Of a stretch of DNA of 64,000 nt, positions 10,295-21,908 are shown piece after piece; the first letter of the stretch is position 1; every line of letters starts with the position of its first letter. Source of the DNA: Thoreauomyces humboldtii (Eukaryota > Chytridiomycota > Chytridiomycetes > Spizellomycetales > Powellomycetaceae); contig JADGJA010000024.1 in the NCBI GenBank assembly GCA_027596035.1, positions 1-64,000 on the forward strand. Direction: 5' to 3'. The notes beneath the pieces were generated by a model that was not told where the DNA came from, made no database searches, and saw nothing but the letters and a program-made list of their open reading frames with translations. Position numbers and translations under genes: made by a program.

Positions 10295-13200
10295 TTAAGT
10301 CCCTACGAAGGTCACAACAATATTTGCTATCGTGACACCCACGGTGACCACCAGAAGGGCATACGCAACGAACCGCCCACGAACTGGGAACCACGTTGGG
10401 ATGCTTCGGAAGGTAGGAGAAATGTAGTCGGGATGTACAGGCAGAGTCTGCTTTCGCATCAGATCAGCTGGAAGCATGCGCCTAGGTGGTGTGGTGTCAA
10501 GGCGACGCGGTGGAGACGACGAGGATGCAGCCGAGGGTTTCCGGATCAATTCAGCTTGGTCGTCAATATCCGTCGCCATTGATCCGTCCGTGTCGCGACG
10601 ATGATTTCTCCCAGACGCGTCCTCTTTGAAAGGCGGTAGATGAGACTCCGAGTCGTCAAGGTCCTGCGAATCGTCAACGTTCATGGGTTCGAGACGCATG
10701 GGTCGTCCTCCATCAGACGAGTCCTTTTCCTCTGCGCTGTGCGCTCGTGGTGGCCACGTGTACATTGCACCGCCAGTAGGACTCAGAATGGACTGGCTTG
10801 TGCCTCGCCTACTCATGGTCATCATCGCTCGGCGTAGCGTGTCCTTTACCCCACCGCTGGATCCAGTCTCTGGATCCCAGTTTGCGGAGCGGGAATCCTT
10901 CTTCGCCATCTTGTGTTCCATGTCAGGATCCGGGACATCGTCCTTCAGGTATGCTTCTTCGTCCATTGAGCCGGTATTTGTAGTCACGATCGGAGATACC
11001 GAGATCGGTCCGATATTCGCGGACCGTCCCGACCTCCCCGATCGAATCGAGCTTCGTTCAGGAGTCCCTCGAGTGGAGTCCCCACTTGCGTGCTGAGGTG
11101 CAAGGCTGGAGCTCGAGCGTGAAGTTGTTTCCATGTCGGCCTCTGATCCGCCGAAACGAACGGTTGAAGGTTTCTTGAGTTTGAGCAAGCGTCCGCTAAG
11201 ATCCCCAGCTGGTACGTCCAACGGTGAAAGTTGGCCCTTCTGGTCCAGATCCAGCTGGCCATAAGGATTCTTTAAAATGGAGCCGTTTGGGGAAGGTAGC
11301 GGCATTATCGGAAAAGATTTCGTGGACACGCTTGGCGGTGTTGGCGGGAGAATAATCATCGGAGTTGAAAGGTCTTCTTGCTTTTCCGGGGTGCGAACTG
11401 CTTCAGTCTCGTCCTCCAGCGGTGGCACTGCCCCTCGCAAAGATAGATCTGACCGATCCCTAGGCAACTGGCCCGGATGCCTCTTCGCCCAAGCAGCCAG
11501 ATTCGTGTCTCGAGCAATAGCATCGTCAATAAATCGATGAATGGTTCGCGAAGACCAATGGATTTCCTTGAGCAAAAGCTTTTGCTTTTCGCTCAACGCT
11601 GAGAATCACAAAGATGAGGGCAAGTTAAAAAATATCAGATAACATTCGATTGCGTACCTCGGCTTTCGTTATACTCTCGGCGGAAACGCAAGCACTTGAT
11701 GTAAATGAGCAATGGGATGATGAAGTTGGCAGTAGACACAAAGAGGAGCGAAGTCCAGGAGATGAACGCCTGCATCGTTTGTCCTGTTTGCAACGGTATG
11801 CAGAAGAACCATGGAAGCACGTGCGCCAAAATGATGCCGACACCTGCATGAAAGTTTAAGAGTCTTGATAGCCTGTCGATGAAGAAGGGAACGTCCAGAC
11901 TTACGTTTTCCCGCTACTTTGTTTTGCACCAGATTGTTTTGTGCTACGATAAAATTGACTGGGATGGATGGCAAGAGCATGACGATCGAGAACATGTACG
12001 CGGTGGTTTTGTTGAGTTTTCCTGTCCGCATTAAAGCTGGAAGAATGCTTCCGGACGCATCCAAGGTAAATCCAAGTGCCGCTAAGAATATACGGGTCAG
12101 CTACTGCCGGATTTGTATGGCAATAAGGCTGTCAGTACTCACGAATGAGGCCGACAAGCATGTAGAACGTAACGGCGATAGCTACGGCCGACCAAACCAC
12201 GCCTTGGGTATTCACATCGCGTTTCTGGAATTACATAAATCGGTTAAATCGGCATAAGATGCTCAGATCAAGTAGTGGCAATACCTTTATGTTTATCCAC
12301 GACGGGACAACCGTCGTGAAGGCTAAATTGAGCATGATGGTTCCGACTACCGTAGAAAACTTCGTCCCAAGCGCGGGAACGCGAGCTGGCTCCAGTCCCA
12401 GATAGAATGAAGCACCGATCCACTCGATTCCGATGGCAACAGAAAGCCAGAACGCCACTGAAAGCCAAAACATTAGATCCACCTTTTTAAAACGTTGAAA
12501 AAGGGACATGGCAAGTGCTCACCAACTTGCGCGATGATATTGTCGTCGAGATTGACCATTCCTAATGGCACAGAAAGGATCACGACCAACTGTCATGCAG
12601 ATATTCGATGAGTCGGATCCGTGCAAGCAACCTTTCTACGATGGGCACCCACCAATATGCCACATGAAAACAGTATGAAGGTATCCTCAAATGGCGACGG
12701 GAAAGTGTCGGAAATCTTTGCTACGCAGTACCACCCAGCGTTCGGGCCATGCGGAACCAGCGCACAGGACTTTCCGAAGACATCAATAAGGATGTTGTCG
12801 AAGGTCTAGAAGAGAGGGTTTATCTACCGATTCTAGAGAATCAAAAATCCAGAGCTTATGTCCCATACCTGCGCCATCAACACTATGCATTGCATCGCAT
12901 TGGACTGCAGAGCTCCGTACAGTAGAAACTGACCCACATAATGAGCCATGTTCCCGAAATAAAAGTTGATGAGCGTGGCAAACTCAACCGTCCCCTACTT
13001 CCAGATATCAGTTACGGCTCTCCGCGCCAAACAGACCTGAGGTGTTCTGATCCTCACCTGGAAATGCTTATTTCCAGGAACGGCTTGCATTGCTTCGATG
13101 ATGAACAGGACGCTCAACGCAGACACCAGAGCGAAGGCCAGGAAAAGGATGGTGGGAAAGAACCACCCGGACTGTTGAAAGGTTGCCTGCGTAAAGCTGA

Positions 13201-13467
13201 AGGGTAGCGTCAAAGCACTTTCTGATTGTAGGCAAAGACCGTGGGTTGCCTTACGGAACACCGGGGCCCGTCATGCCGTTGATGAGAAGACATACTCCTC
13301 CAAAAAAGGATATTGTTTTTGCTTTTAAAAGCTAAGGCGAAACTCATCGATCAGTGCTAACGCAAAGCCTAGCTGTGTCGAAGGTATCGGACACCCACCT
13401 TCGAAATGGTGGTCCTACGCGGAAGCTCTCCTCGTAGCGATGCCACTGTTCTGGCGATGGTAGCCAT
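10295..13467 (-). CDS. AAAP-family amino-acid transporter with long cytosolic loop
   Basis: Eleven exons on the minus strand, 856 residues: 13467..13399, 13331..13262, 13221..13058, 12994..12869, 12805..12653, 12589..12523, 12457..12285, 12224..12143, 12081..11905, 11843..11658, 11598..10295. The first 420 residues hold about ten membrane helices. The first one carries GGVCLLINGMTGP, typical of the AAAP/AVT fold. Later conserved pieces are TLINFYFG and VPLGMVNLDDNI. A Ser/Pro/Arg-rich hydrophilic stretch of about 390 residues follows, then one last helix at the extreme C-terminus (FVAYALLVVTVGVTIANIVV). Substrate and membrane (plasma or vacuolar) cannot be told from sequence. The exon 2 donor (G|GTGTTC) is weak and the least certain junction. 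No symbol assigned because the AVT subclass is unclear. Confidence 0.82.
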
Positions 13468-13973
13468 GCCGCAGTCAGCCGTTCGAAAAGGAAAAAACCG
13501 ATATATAGGACGTCGCTAAGAGGTTAAGAGTCTCTGGGTAGGTGGTTCAAGGTGCAGGGGTTTCGATGGTTGAAGTGAGATGGACTCTGCAGCCTTTGGT
13601 TTAGCACGCCGGGTATAAACGTCAATGGCGGCTGTTTCCCTGCTGCAGACGAAGCACGCCAAGTTCCTATCGACCCCGTTATTCCAGTCAGTTTGTGATT
13701 GCAGGGGAATGCCGTTGCCGGGGACAGACCAGAGGGCCAGGCACACAGCCCTCGTCAGAACCCGCAGCCGGTGGCTTGCGGGCTTGCGGTGCCAACAACC
13801 CAAAAAACACTCTGTGCGTCCGAGGGCGTGAACCATGCTTCCGACCGTTCGGCAGCAGGAAACGGCTATCTTCTAACCAGTCGGCATATCAATCGAATTA
13901 TACGTTTTCTTCTCATCCGTCCACCATTTACAGAGTGAAAATGCGAAGGTGGTGAAAGCGTCTTGGGCGGATC
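13468..13973. other. Intergenic, upstream of the transporter and downstream of RPN1
   Basis: 506 bases. Both flanking genes are on the minus strand, so this holds the transporter promoter and the RPN1 3' end. Open frames on both strands here look like noise; no protein recognised. Confidence 0.5.
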
Positions 13974-16900
13974 CTACTTCCCTGCAGGTTCCACGTCGTC
14001 GTCCACGTACTACGAAGGAAGGGGATCAGAAATCGACGGAAGGGGAATGGTGCTGCGCAAGCAAGCGTCTCGTTACCTCTGGGTTCTTCTTGAGGATGAC
14101 AAAGCCCTCGAGGACGCTGGCGAGGGGTATCCATTCTTCGCTCCCGAGCTCAGCACGTTCCGTGTAGGCAAGGAGGACGGGCGTCGAGTGTGTCTGGAAT
14201 CCAGTGATGGTCTTTGGTCGACCTGCCTGGCCAACGACGTCCACGGCCTGTCCGACGCGGACCGTCACTGGGAAAGGCTTGAGGTTCTCGTCCAGCGTCA
14301 TGAGTAGGCGAGGGTACGCGGCGATGAGGAGGTGGTACAGGAGGTAGTGACCGCGGGCGAAAATCACTGGGTTGGGAGAAAATTAGCCCTTGCTCCAACA
14401 TGGAAATTTCTCAGCAAAAAGGGAGACGTACGGTTCTTGGTGTCCGTAAACGCTACAAGGTTGACGAGCAAACCAGCTACGGCCACAGGAGACAAAAGCG
14501 TCCGGTTGGAGTGGAAAGGATTGATCGTCAAAGTGCCTTTGCCCATATGTACGAGTCCCTGAATATGAATGATTGTTAGACCGTGTTAAGCGCATTAGGA
14601 CAGGGTACGTCAAGACATACCTGCGCGATGCGGACGATAAACAAGTGGTTTGGCTCCTTGTAATAGTATGCGGCGAGCTGCCTCAACATCTGAGCTAAAC
14701 GGGCGTTGTTTGTACCTGCGCCGACGAGGCCCATCGCGAAAATGGCATTCATTGATACGTCTTGGTCGTTGTCGTGAGAATATTTACTGAGGACGTCGAG
14801 AACATGCACAAGAGGATTGGACGCGCACAGCAGACCAAGGGCGAGCGGTACTGCGCGACGAATCACAGGCTCTCCGTAATGCATCTGGATGCGAAAAAGC
14901 ATTAGCGGTTTCTGGGCTGCCACTTTGTCGGTTTTCAATAACGATTGAAGAGACTAACCAGATGATTGAACGACCGCAGAGCCATCTCGGTGCCAATGTC
15001 CTCTCCCATCGCGATGAGCGCGATGCCGATAACGGCAAACGCCTGGAAGCGGTCGCTCTCCTTCTCCGAATCGATGTGATCGTTGCAGTGGTGCAACATG
15101 CGCTGAATACTAAGTACGTTACCCGTCCCTGAATTGAAAATGTCAAACATCGAACTTGAGGAAATGGACAGCCTGCGATCCGTAAAGTTACCGGCATATG
15201 CACAGGTATCCACCAGAACCATGATGGTCTTGGCCAGCGAGTTGTCCATGACTTCAAGGGCAGCCAGAGTTGCGTCGGCGCCAGATTGCTTGCCTGCAGC
15301 GTATGGGCATCAGTGGTCGTAGACAAAGAATTTGCCGGTCAATACCGCTTACCCATGTGAAGCAAGGCAATGCCAAGACCCATGAAAATGGCGTAAGGGT
15401 CCTTCAGATCAGCCTCTTCACGATCCGTCATAAGGGTGTGGATTGCAGCGCTGATGACGTCGCCGTTTTCTTGTCCCACAAAGATAAGACCGAGCGATAA
15501 ACAGGCAAGCGACGAGATCTCCATCGACAGCTTGTAGTCGCCAACGAGGGGCGTGAGCAGCTCGCCAACATCCTCGCGGCCTGATCCGGCGTAAGCGATG
15601 CCAAGTGCGACGATGGCAGCGATCCGCAGAGCCGAGTTAGTGCTTTCTATGTAATCGATGAGGAGAGCAAGGGCCGGGTCTGATTCGTTGCGGACGCCAG
15701 CGTTGACGAGTCCGATGGCCAAGATTGCTCCGGCTTTGATGTGGTCTTCCTGAGAATACAGATACTTGTCGATCTGAGTGAGACCGATCTCAGCGTCCCA
15801 GAGTAGAATGGCGCCGAGCGAGGCAGTTGCGCTCATCATGCCGTGCTCTTTGTTCTTGTAGATCCAGCTCCCGTCCTCGGTAGCGGTCATCAGTTTGTCA
15901 CTTCCGAAACCGGCGTTGACAAAGGCGTTTACAAAAGTAGACGCAAGGTTCTGCTTTGCAGAGTCTACATTTGTGCTAACGAGACCAGCACGGGTGCTCT
16001 CCAAGTGACTTTTGTAGATATCCTCCGGTGACTTGGGCTCCATGACATCAAGATCCCGTGCGAGGGCGAGGTAGTTTTCGGAGAGGCGCGAGTTGTTGAG
16101 GATCTCTTCAATTTCCTCATCCTCCGTTTGCACGCTCAACTGCTGCCGCGCGAGCAAGAAAGCGAGTTGCTTCTTCATCAGCCTAATCGCACGAGTAAAT
16201 TAGTGCGCTGCGAGTCCGGATCTATTGAAGCCACTCCTTACAGATCTGGGCAATCGTTGAAATCTTCTTGGATCATCTCCTGATTTTGCATGCGCATGGA
16301 CACTTGAAGTGCCTGTGTGTACTTCTCTTGCTGTCGGTAGATTTTGTGTGCGGTGGTCAAGCACGCAACATCGTCTGGGGGAGCCACAAACTGTACACAG
16401 CTGCAAGTGCATGTCAGCAAGCGAAGCAGGGTCGCCATGTCAAAAAAAACTTTGGTCCGCACCTCAGCAGGTATAGACACACTCGCGAATAAGTGTCTTT
16501 ATCAACAAACTGGGCCAGATGCTCAAGGCCCTCGATCTCCACCATCAAGTCAACCGCGTCAGCCTCCGCATTGTGCTTGAGCAGGAATGGAACAATCTCC
16601 AGCGCCTGCTTGAGGACATGGTCGGTGTCCTTTGTAACCTCCATAGCGCTCGCATCCTCGCCCTCTTCGCCCTCCGTCAAAGCAGAGTACTCGGCGATCA
16701 GTTCCAGCGCAAGATGTCTGTAACGATTGCGCACAATGAATAATGGTTTGATGGATATGATCTCAAGCTCACTTACCTAACGTATTCGTGGCCCCAAGAT
16801 CCGGCGGACTCAGAAGATCCCTTCAATCGGTATCGCAAGCTGTCACGCTTGCCTTCCTCTGCGTATGACATTGAGAGGACAGAGAGGATGTCGGCCAAAA

Positions 16901-17575
16901 ATCGCTGAAACCACAAAGCAGGCATAAGCATCAATTTGTTTCTGGTATTTAAATGGTATATCACCTTGTTATCGCCATCGTTCCACTTCTCGTAAACTTC
17001 AACGATAGTTTGGTAATGCGGTCGTAGGAATTTCAGAGGCTTAGGAACAGCAGTCATAGAAGATGTGGATGTGCGAATTAGTGTCCGGAGAGTCTCCAGC
17101 GCAGGCTTATGAAGATCGGTGTTTGATTCCTGTTCGCCCCGATAACCAGTATCAGAACCAGAATAACGATTGCTGAATGTTAGACGCGCCCCAAACACTT
17201 GCCTTCAATCGTTCAACGAGCATCTCGAGCTCCTCTTTCAGCTGCTTGTCTTCCTCGGACTATAATAGATGACGAGCGGTTAGAATAAAAACACAGTAAG
17301 ACACAGAGCCAGGTATCCTTCATTCGCAGGGATCTCTGCTTGTTCAAAGCGTCCCCACAACCCTCGCCTCCAGATTCAAGCGACATCACCCGCGCACAGA
17401 CTCCGCCAAGCCCGGCCCCCAGCACATTTGGCACCAGACGTACCAGCTCCTCTTCCTCCTCCTGCTTCTTCTTCTCCTCTTCGGTCAAGGGCTTGGCTTT
17501 TGCATCCTTCGCGTCCTTTGCATCCGCGGCGGGAGCGTCCGCGGTCTTTGCAGGTTTTGGCGTTTCGACGACCAT
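13974..17575 (-). CDS. RPN1: 26S proteasome regulatory subunit Rpn1 (PSMD2)
   Basis: Thirteen exons on the minus strand, 904 residues: 17575..17444, 17259..17203, 17129..16965, 16904..16777, 16717..16463, 16400..16242, 16182..15353, 15293..15192, 15128..14959, 14884..14621, 14558..14432, 14366..14077, 14009..13974. The charged N-terminus is followed by [11 protein letters not shown], then the toroid of PC repeats ([42 protein letters not shown]), and the C-terminal part with [12 protein letters not shown] and ITGFQTH. Rpn1 is the base subunit that docks ubiquitin-like shuttle factors and Ubp6. Length is close to the human protein. The second intron is GC-AG (AAG|GCAAGT at 17203/17202). The last exon, 12 codons, restores the usual acidic end after KKNPE; reading straight through would give a different tail. 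Confidence 0.96.
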
Positions 17576-17971
17576 TGGGATGACTGCGCGATGCAATGAG
17601 GGGATGCAGGTATTGATTTCGAGAAGCGATGGAGAAGAAAGACTTTCTTGTAACTATTGAGTGTTGTGCCGCAATTGGCTTTGCGATCGGCGATGGGAGG
17701 AAGGTTGCAGTAGACACGAGCGCGTCGATCTGTTCCTTGCGTCGCCCAGTGCGTCGCAGCAACTTCCACCACAGACTTCCACCACAGACTTCCGACAGCT
17801 GTCCTATCCCACCCTGATCCCACCCAAGACCCAAGACTTTATCATCGCCCTGCAGTTAACCAGCGAACAGGTAACTGTACATGCGGCTACAACTAAGGGT
17901 AAGGGTGCGAGGATCCCAATAACATTCGGACCGTTACGCTATGTATTCGCCGAGGGAAAGCTGTTCTGTGG
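17576..17971. other. Promoter region of RPN1
   Basis: 396 bases between the RPN1 start and the stop of the next gene on the same strand. A short tandem CTTCCACCACAGA repeat lies at about 17763-17790. No gene seen. Confidence 0.45.
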
Positions 17972-19507
17972 TCAATCAAACCAACTCATTGGATGGAAAG
18001 GTTCGGTGTGGCAATCACCAACATAGTCCTTCGGGATGATTTTGTCCACGTGCGCAAGGAACGCTTTCATTGTGCACATGGTCTCGTCTCCACCCCGATG
18101 AGCCCCGGCGAGTTTACAGGCCGGGATGGGTGTGGGTTTGCCATTGTAGAGCATTCGCACGTAATGCTCATCTTTCCCGGTCAACCGGGCCCAGAAAGAT
18201 GAAGGAGCTTTCTCTTGGAAGAGCTCAAAGTTTACTGCAAGAAGTAAGGTGACGGGAAATCAGAAGTGCGCTTTGCCATCATGTCACCCAAATATTACCT
18301 ATTGATGCGAAATCGGGATACTTTTTGTCCCAGGCCGAGAAGGCACATAGCAGAGGGCCAATGGTACTGGAGCATTGGATAAGTCTTTAGCATAAGCTAC
18401 CTATAGCGGTTCGAACCGATGAATATCATACGTGTCATGTGCCGAGAAGATAGCCAGCTTCTCTCCTCTATGGCCTGATTGCGCCTTTTCGAGCTTTCCT
18501 TTCAAATCTCCAAGAAACCTTCCCACTGCCAGACTGGCTGCTCCGTCTATCTCGTCATATGGACGGAAGCATCGTCTCGTTGTGATGTCTTCCAACTTCT
18601 CAAAATCAGCTTGCGTAACTCCTATCGGACGAGCGACACCGTGAGCGTCCATGCAGGTTATGGTATCGTACAGAGCAAAGAGCTGGATGAGATGAGGTCT
18701 GTCCAGGTCCGTCCCGAAATGCTTGAACCTCGTCAGCAGCTCCGTGGTGTCCGCGGACCGGTCGCGCGCCAAAGCTTTTCGGAAGTCGGAAGCAAGAAGG
18801 TTCAGTTTCGAGCAGTGTGGGTTCGGATACAAGTTTTCATTCTTTCCGGTCCTGACATGAATTGTCAAGTTGGCCCGGCCCTGGTGATCAGGATGGAGCC
18901 CGTGCAAAAGATGTTGTAGAGACTCCAGCGTGCGCGCGTAGTCGGTACTTCGCAAATAGACCTCCTTATGATAATCCCCATCCATCTTCTTGGTGATTAA
19001 TCCGAGTCGCTCGATATAGAGGGAGCGCAGATTCGCGCCCATCGTTTCCATGGTCTCTTTCCCAAGATCCGTCAGCTGCCCCTCAAAACATTCCCCTTTG
19101 CCCGTTGCGGCGGCTGATTTCAAGTGCTTCACTGCCGACATCTTCTCGACAACAGCGTGATTTGGCTCCAGTACTATAGTTTTAAAGTGCGGCGGGCGCT
19201 CTGGCGGAGGTCGACCGGGGCCGTTCGGTTTTCGAAGATCGCCGGCGATGGCGTGGAAGGCGTGCAAAAAGGGTGTCATATGACAGCGATTCCATGTCCC
19301 GGGCGGCTGAATATCTTTGAAGTATTTATGCGCAGGAGTTCTTTGACCTTTCCCTTGGGTTAGTAGTGCCGGTGCAAGCTAGAACCCTTCGAGTCACTCT
19401 AAACATGTCTTTGTACCATGTCTGTGAACAATGACGAGACTTTTGAGCTTCAGGTCGGAAGGGTAGAGCTTGGCGACTTGCGCATCGTCGAACTGAGGGA
19501 AGACCAT
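17972..19507 (-). CDS. Histidine acid phosphatase (branch 2 phosphoglycerate-mutase-like fold)
   Basis: Four exons on the minus strand: 19507..19417, 19347..18432, 18366..18299, 18234..17972; 445 residues. The catalytic RHGxRxP motif is RHGQRTP at residues 29-35 and is split by the first intron. The second signature HD is in SAHDTT near residue 334, also split by an intron. Between them are LRSTDYARTLESLQHLL and GQLTDLG, typical of the family. Members hydrolyse phosphomonoesters or inositol/sugar phosphates; the C-terminal half resembles the group that includes PXYLP1, but the substrate is not fixed by sequence. The start at 19507 gives no signal peptide. An upstream coding-like segment (19569-19865) might supply an extra N-terminal exon, so the true start is open. 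Confidence 0.85.
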
Positions 19508-19568
19508 GCTCTACGGTGGGTAGGAGTAGATCCGCTAGTTTATCTCAGACAGGATGACCCGTAGCGAT

Positions 19569-19865
19569 TTATGCCTTTGGTACCGGTATATCTGGCACGC
19601 GGCGAAGCGGGGTCCAGGACGTCCTGTCAAAATCAGCGCCCCACCTGTACCCCTGCCCTCCAGCCCAGGCTAGCTGCACCCAGTTGACCGAGGAAGGCTT
19701 CTTGCAGGTCCAGCACACGGACGGATTCACATGGTAACCGCAATATAGAACAAAGGATCCGTCAGGAGTCTCTGGTAGTGGTCATGTATTGCGAACTCTC
19801 AGCTTTATGTTGACGGTCACGCATGATCGATCTGGATCTGAACTTCGGTATATCTCCTTCATCAT
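19569..19865 (-). other. Coding-like segment with one in-frame TGA (possible upstream exon or tiny gene)
   Basis: On the minus strand a frame opens with two adjacent ATGs at 19865, runs 27 codons to a TGA (19782-19784), then continues open for 70 codons to a TAA (19569-19571). The second part looks protein-like, with a CWTCKKP pair of cysteines and many Trp and aromatic residues. A possible donor (CCG|GTACCA) near its end would join it in phase to the HAP gene through an acceptor at about 19511. It could be a 5' exon of the phosphatase, a separate small gene, or a relic. I do not recognise it. Confidence 0.35.
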
Positions 19866-19915
19866 TGAAAGAGGAGAGTGCGGGCTATGTGCCGTGCGAA
19901 AGACACTATAAAACT

Positions 19916-20322
19916 TCAACGACCACCGGCCTTCCTTCCGTCACGACGGCTGATGAGCTTTGCACTCTGTCGCTGGAGCTTCATCAGATCTTCCTGGCCG
20001 ACCTTGCCGGTGTGGTATCCTCGATCAGCCTTGACGGCAGCTTCCGAGTAGGAGGACGCCTCTTCGGCCCAGCCGCCAGGAGTCTTATTGAAGCTGTTGG
20101 CGACATTGGTGTTGCCATGGTTGGGAGTTGATGCTGACAAAGATAGATCGATGCGAGACTTGAGTACCGATCAAGCAAACAGATAAACAGGCCCGACAAG
20201 GAAAACAACTCACCGACGCCGGGGCGAGCCGTTGCCATCGTGCGCACACCCACGATCTGGACGACTGGACGAGTGGCTAGAGTCATGAAGGACGCCCGTG
20301 AGCCGATTCTGAAAATGTTCAT
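19916..20322 (-). CDS. Small mitochondrial-targeted protein of unknown function
   Basis: Two exons on the minus strand, 20322..20214 and 20133..19916; 108 residues. The first ~40 residues (MNIFRIGSRASFMTLATR and on) are hydrophobic and Arg-rich with no acidic residues, a typical matrix presequence. The mature part is short, hydrophilic and probably helical, with KTPGGWAEEASSYSEAA and GQEDLMKLQRQSAKL. I do not recognise the family. The splice donor (G|GTGAGT) and acceptor (TGTCAG) are strong and the frame is kept. It stands just upstream of the phosphatase gene on the same strand. Confidence 0.65.
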
Positions 20323-20868
20323 GTTATCCTAGAGTTTTGGGGATGTCAAGAGTTGAAAGCAAAGGACTTTGGCAATGCTCGAGGTTATGCTCTTGAAGCT
20401 ACAGAGAAACCGGGTGTGATGAATAGAGGAGGCAAGCATCTAGAGGGGTGGCGCGTGCCTCCCTCCGACCAGCTAATACATTTAGTCCCGTGCATAACCT
20501 AAAAGTGAGAGGCTACTATTCTTGGGGGCAAGGAACCAGGTAGCAGGGACTGGAGGCAGGAAGAAGGGGAGAAGGTCTGCCGTCGGGTCGAGCTGTCGGA
20601 CAAGATCTTGTGGGCTGAACAATCAGAAGAATCTCATCTTTTGCACTTCTTTTGCTGTTGATGACGGTGCCTGTCTGTCTGTGAAAGCTGGTTCATTCAC
20701 ATCCAACAAATCTTGCAGAAGTTACAAAGCTACTGACGTCCTTCCAAAGACTGATAAAACTGCATATCCATATCAAGCGCTCATTGCTCCCATACCGAAC
20801 GTCCCTTGGAACGCATCTGGGATATCATGCACAGCATTCCCTCCAGATCTTCAACAGTAGTGCTCAGC
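20323..20868. promoter_or_regulatory. Divergent promoter region (small mitochondrial protein / ILV6)
   Basis: 546 bases between divergent starts. It contains a 112-codon open frame on the plus strand (20522-20860) that resembles no known protein and is probably chance. Fungal ILV6 genes often respond to amino-acid starvation, but no clear Gcn4-like site was identified. Confidence 0.4.
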
Positions 20869-21908
20869 ATGTTCGCGCGCAGTTCCAACCTCTCCCTATC
20901 TCGATTCGTCCCCGTTGTACGTACAGTCCTTCGTTTGGCTAGCGACCCATCGTGACTAAGATTTAACCCTTCTTTTTCAGGTGATTCGCCGCTCCCCCGC
21001 CTCGGTTCGGTCGCAGGCTACACTTTCCACCTCCTCGGAGTTGACCAACTCCAGCGCCGGCATCCGTCGCAAACGCAAGAAGCCCGCGTTTCTCGATCCC
21101 ATCACCTTCCAGCCTTCGGCCGAAGAAGCCGTCAACAACATCCTTTACAACACTCCATCCACCACCGCTTCACCCGTCACCCGTCACGTCCTGAACTGCC
21201 TCGTGTCCGACGAACCCGGCGTCCTTTCCCACGTCTCGGGCACGCTCGCGGGAAGAGGTTTCAACATCGAGAGTCTGGTCGTGGCAAAGACGGAGGTCCC
21301 GGAGCTCAGTCGAATGACCATCGTCCTCAACGGGCGTAGGGACATCATCGATCAGGCAAAGAAGCAGCTCGAGTACATGGTCCCCGTATGGGCCGTCCTG
21401 GATTACACGCACGGAAGGATCGTGGAGAGGGAGATGCTGCTCGTCAAGGTGTCCACCGTGCCGCATGAGCACATGGGCGAGTTTTCCGAGCATCCTTTCG
21501 AGGGCACCGATGCGCCAGAGGTGAGCGATGCGGAAAACCTGTCGAAAACACAGACCGATCATGGCCTGCGAGATTGACTTTCGGATCATCCCGCAGCACC
21601 ATTCTGCAATGTCACCGCTCCTTGGTACCGCCATCCAGCGGCAAGCCGTCACGGAACTCGCACGTCTCTTTGGTGCCCGCGTGGTTGACGTCAGCATCGA
21701 CGGAGTGATCATTGAGCTGAGCGCAAAGCCGCAACGCATCGATGCGTTCCTGAAGCTCCTCAAGCCGTACGGGGTGGTGGAGGTTGCTCGTTCAGGGGCG
21801 ATGGCCATGCCTCGCAGTCCCATAGATGGTATCTTTGAGGAGGAAGACGGTCTCGAGATGGAAGAGGATGGCGGGAAGGTTGATGTAACCATGCTTCCAC
21901 CTGGATGA
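20869..21908 (+). CDS. ILV6: Acetolactate synthase small (regulatory) subunit, mitochondrial
   Basis: Three exons: 20869..20916, 20981..21520, 21597..21908; 299 residues. The Arg/Ser-rich leader MFARSSNLSLSRF is a mitochondrial presequence. An ACT domain begins at about residue 78 with RHVLNCLVSDEPGVLSHV and contains GRGFNIESLVV. The conserved C-terminal half follows (AVTELARLFGARVVDVS, then VVEVARSGAMAMPRSP). Ilv6 binds valine and confers feedback inhibition on the catalytic subunit Ilv2 in branched-chain amino-acid synthesis. Animals lack this enzyme, which supports a fungal source. The end is acidic (EEEDGLEMEEDG). Confidence 0.95.
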
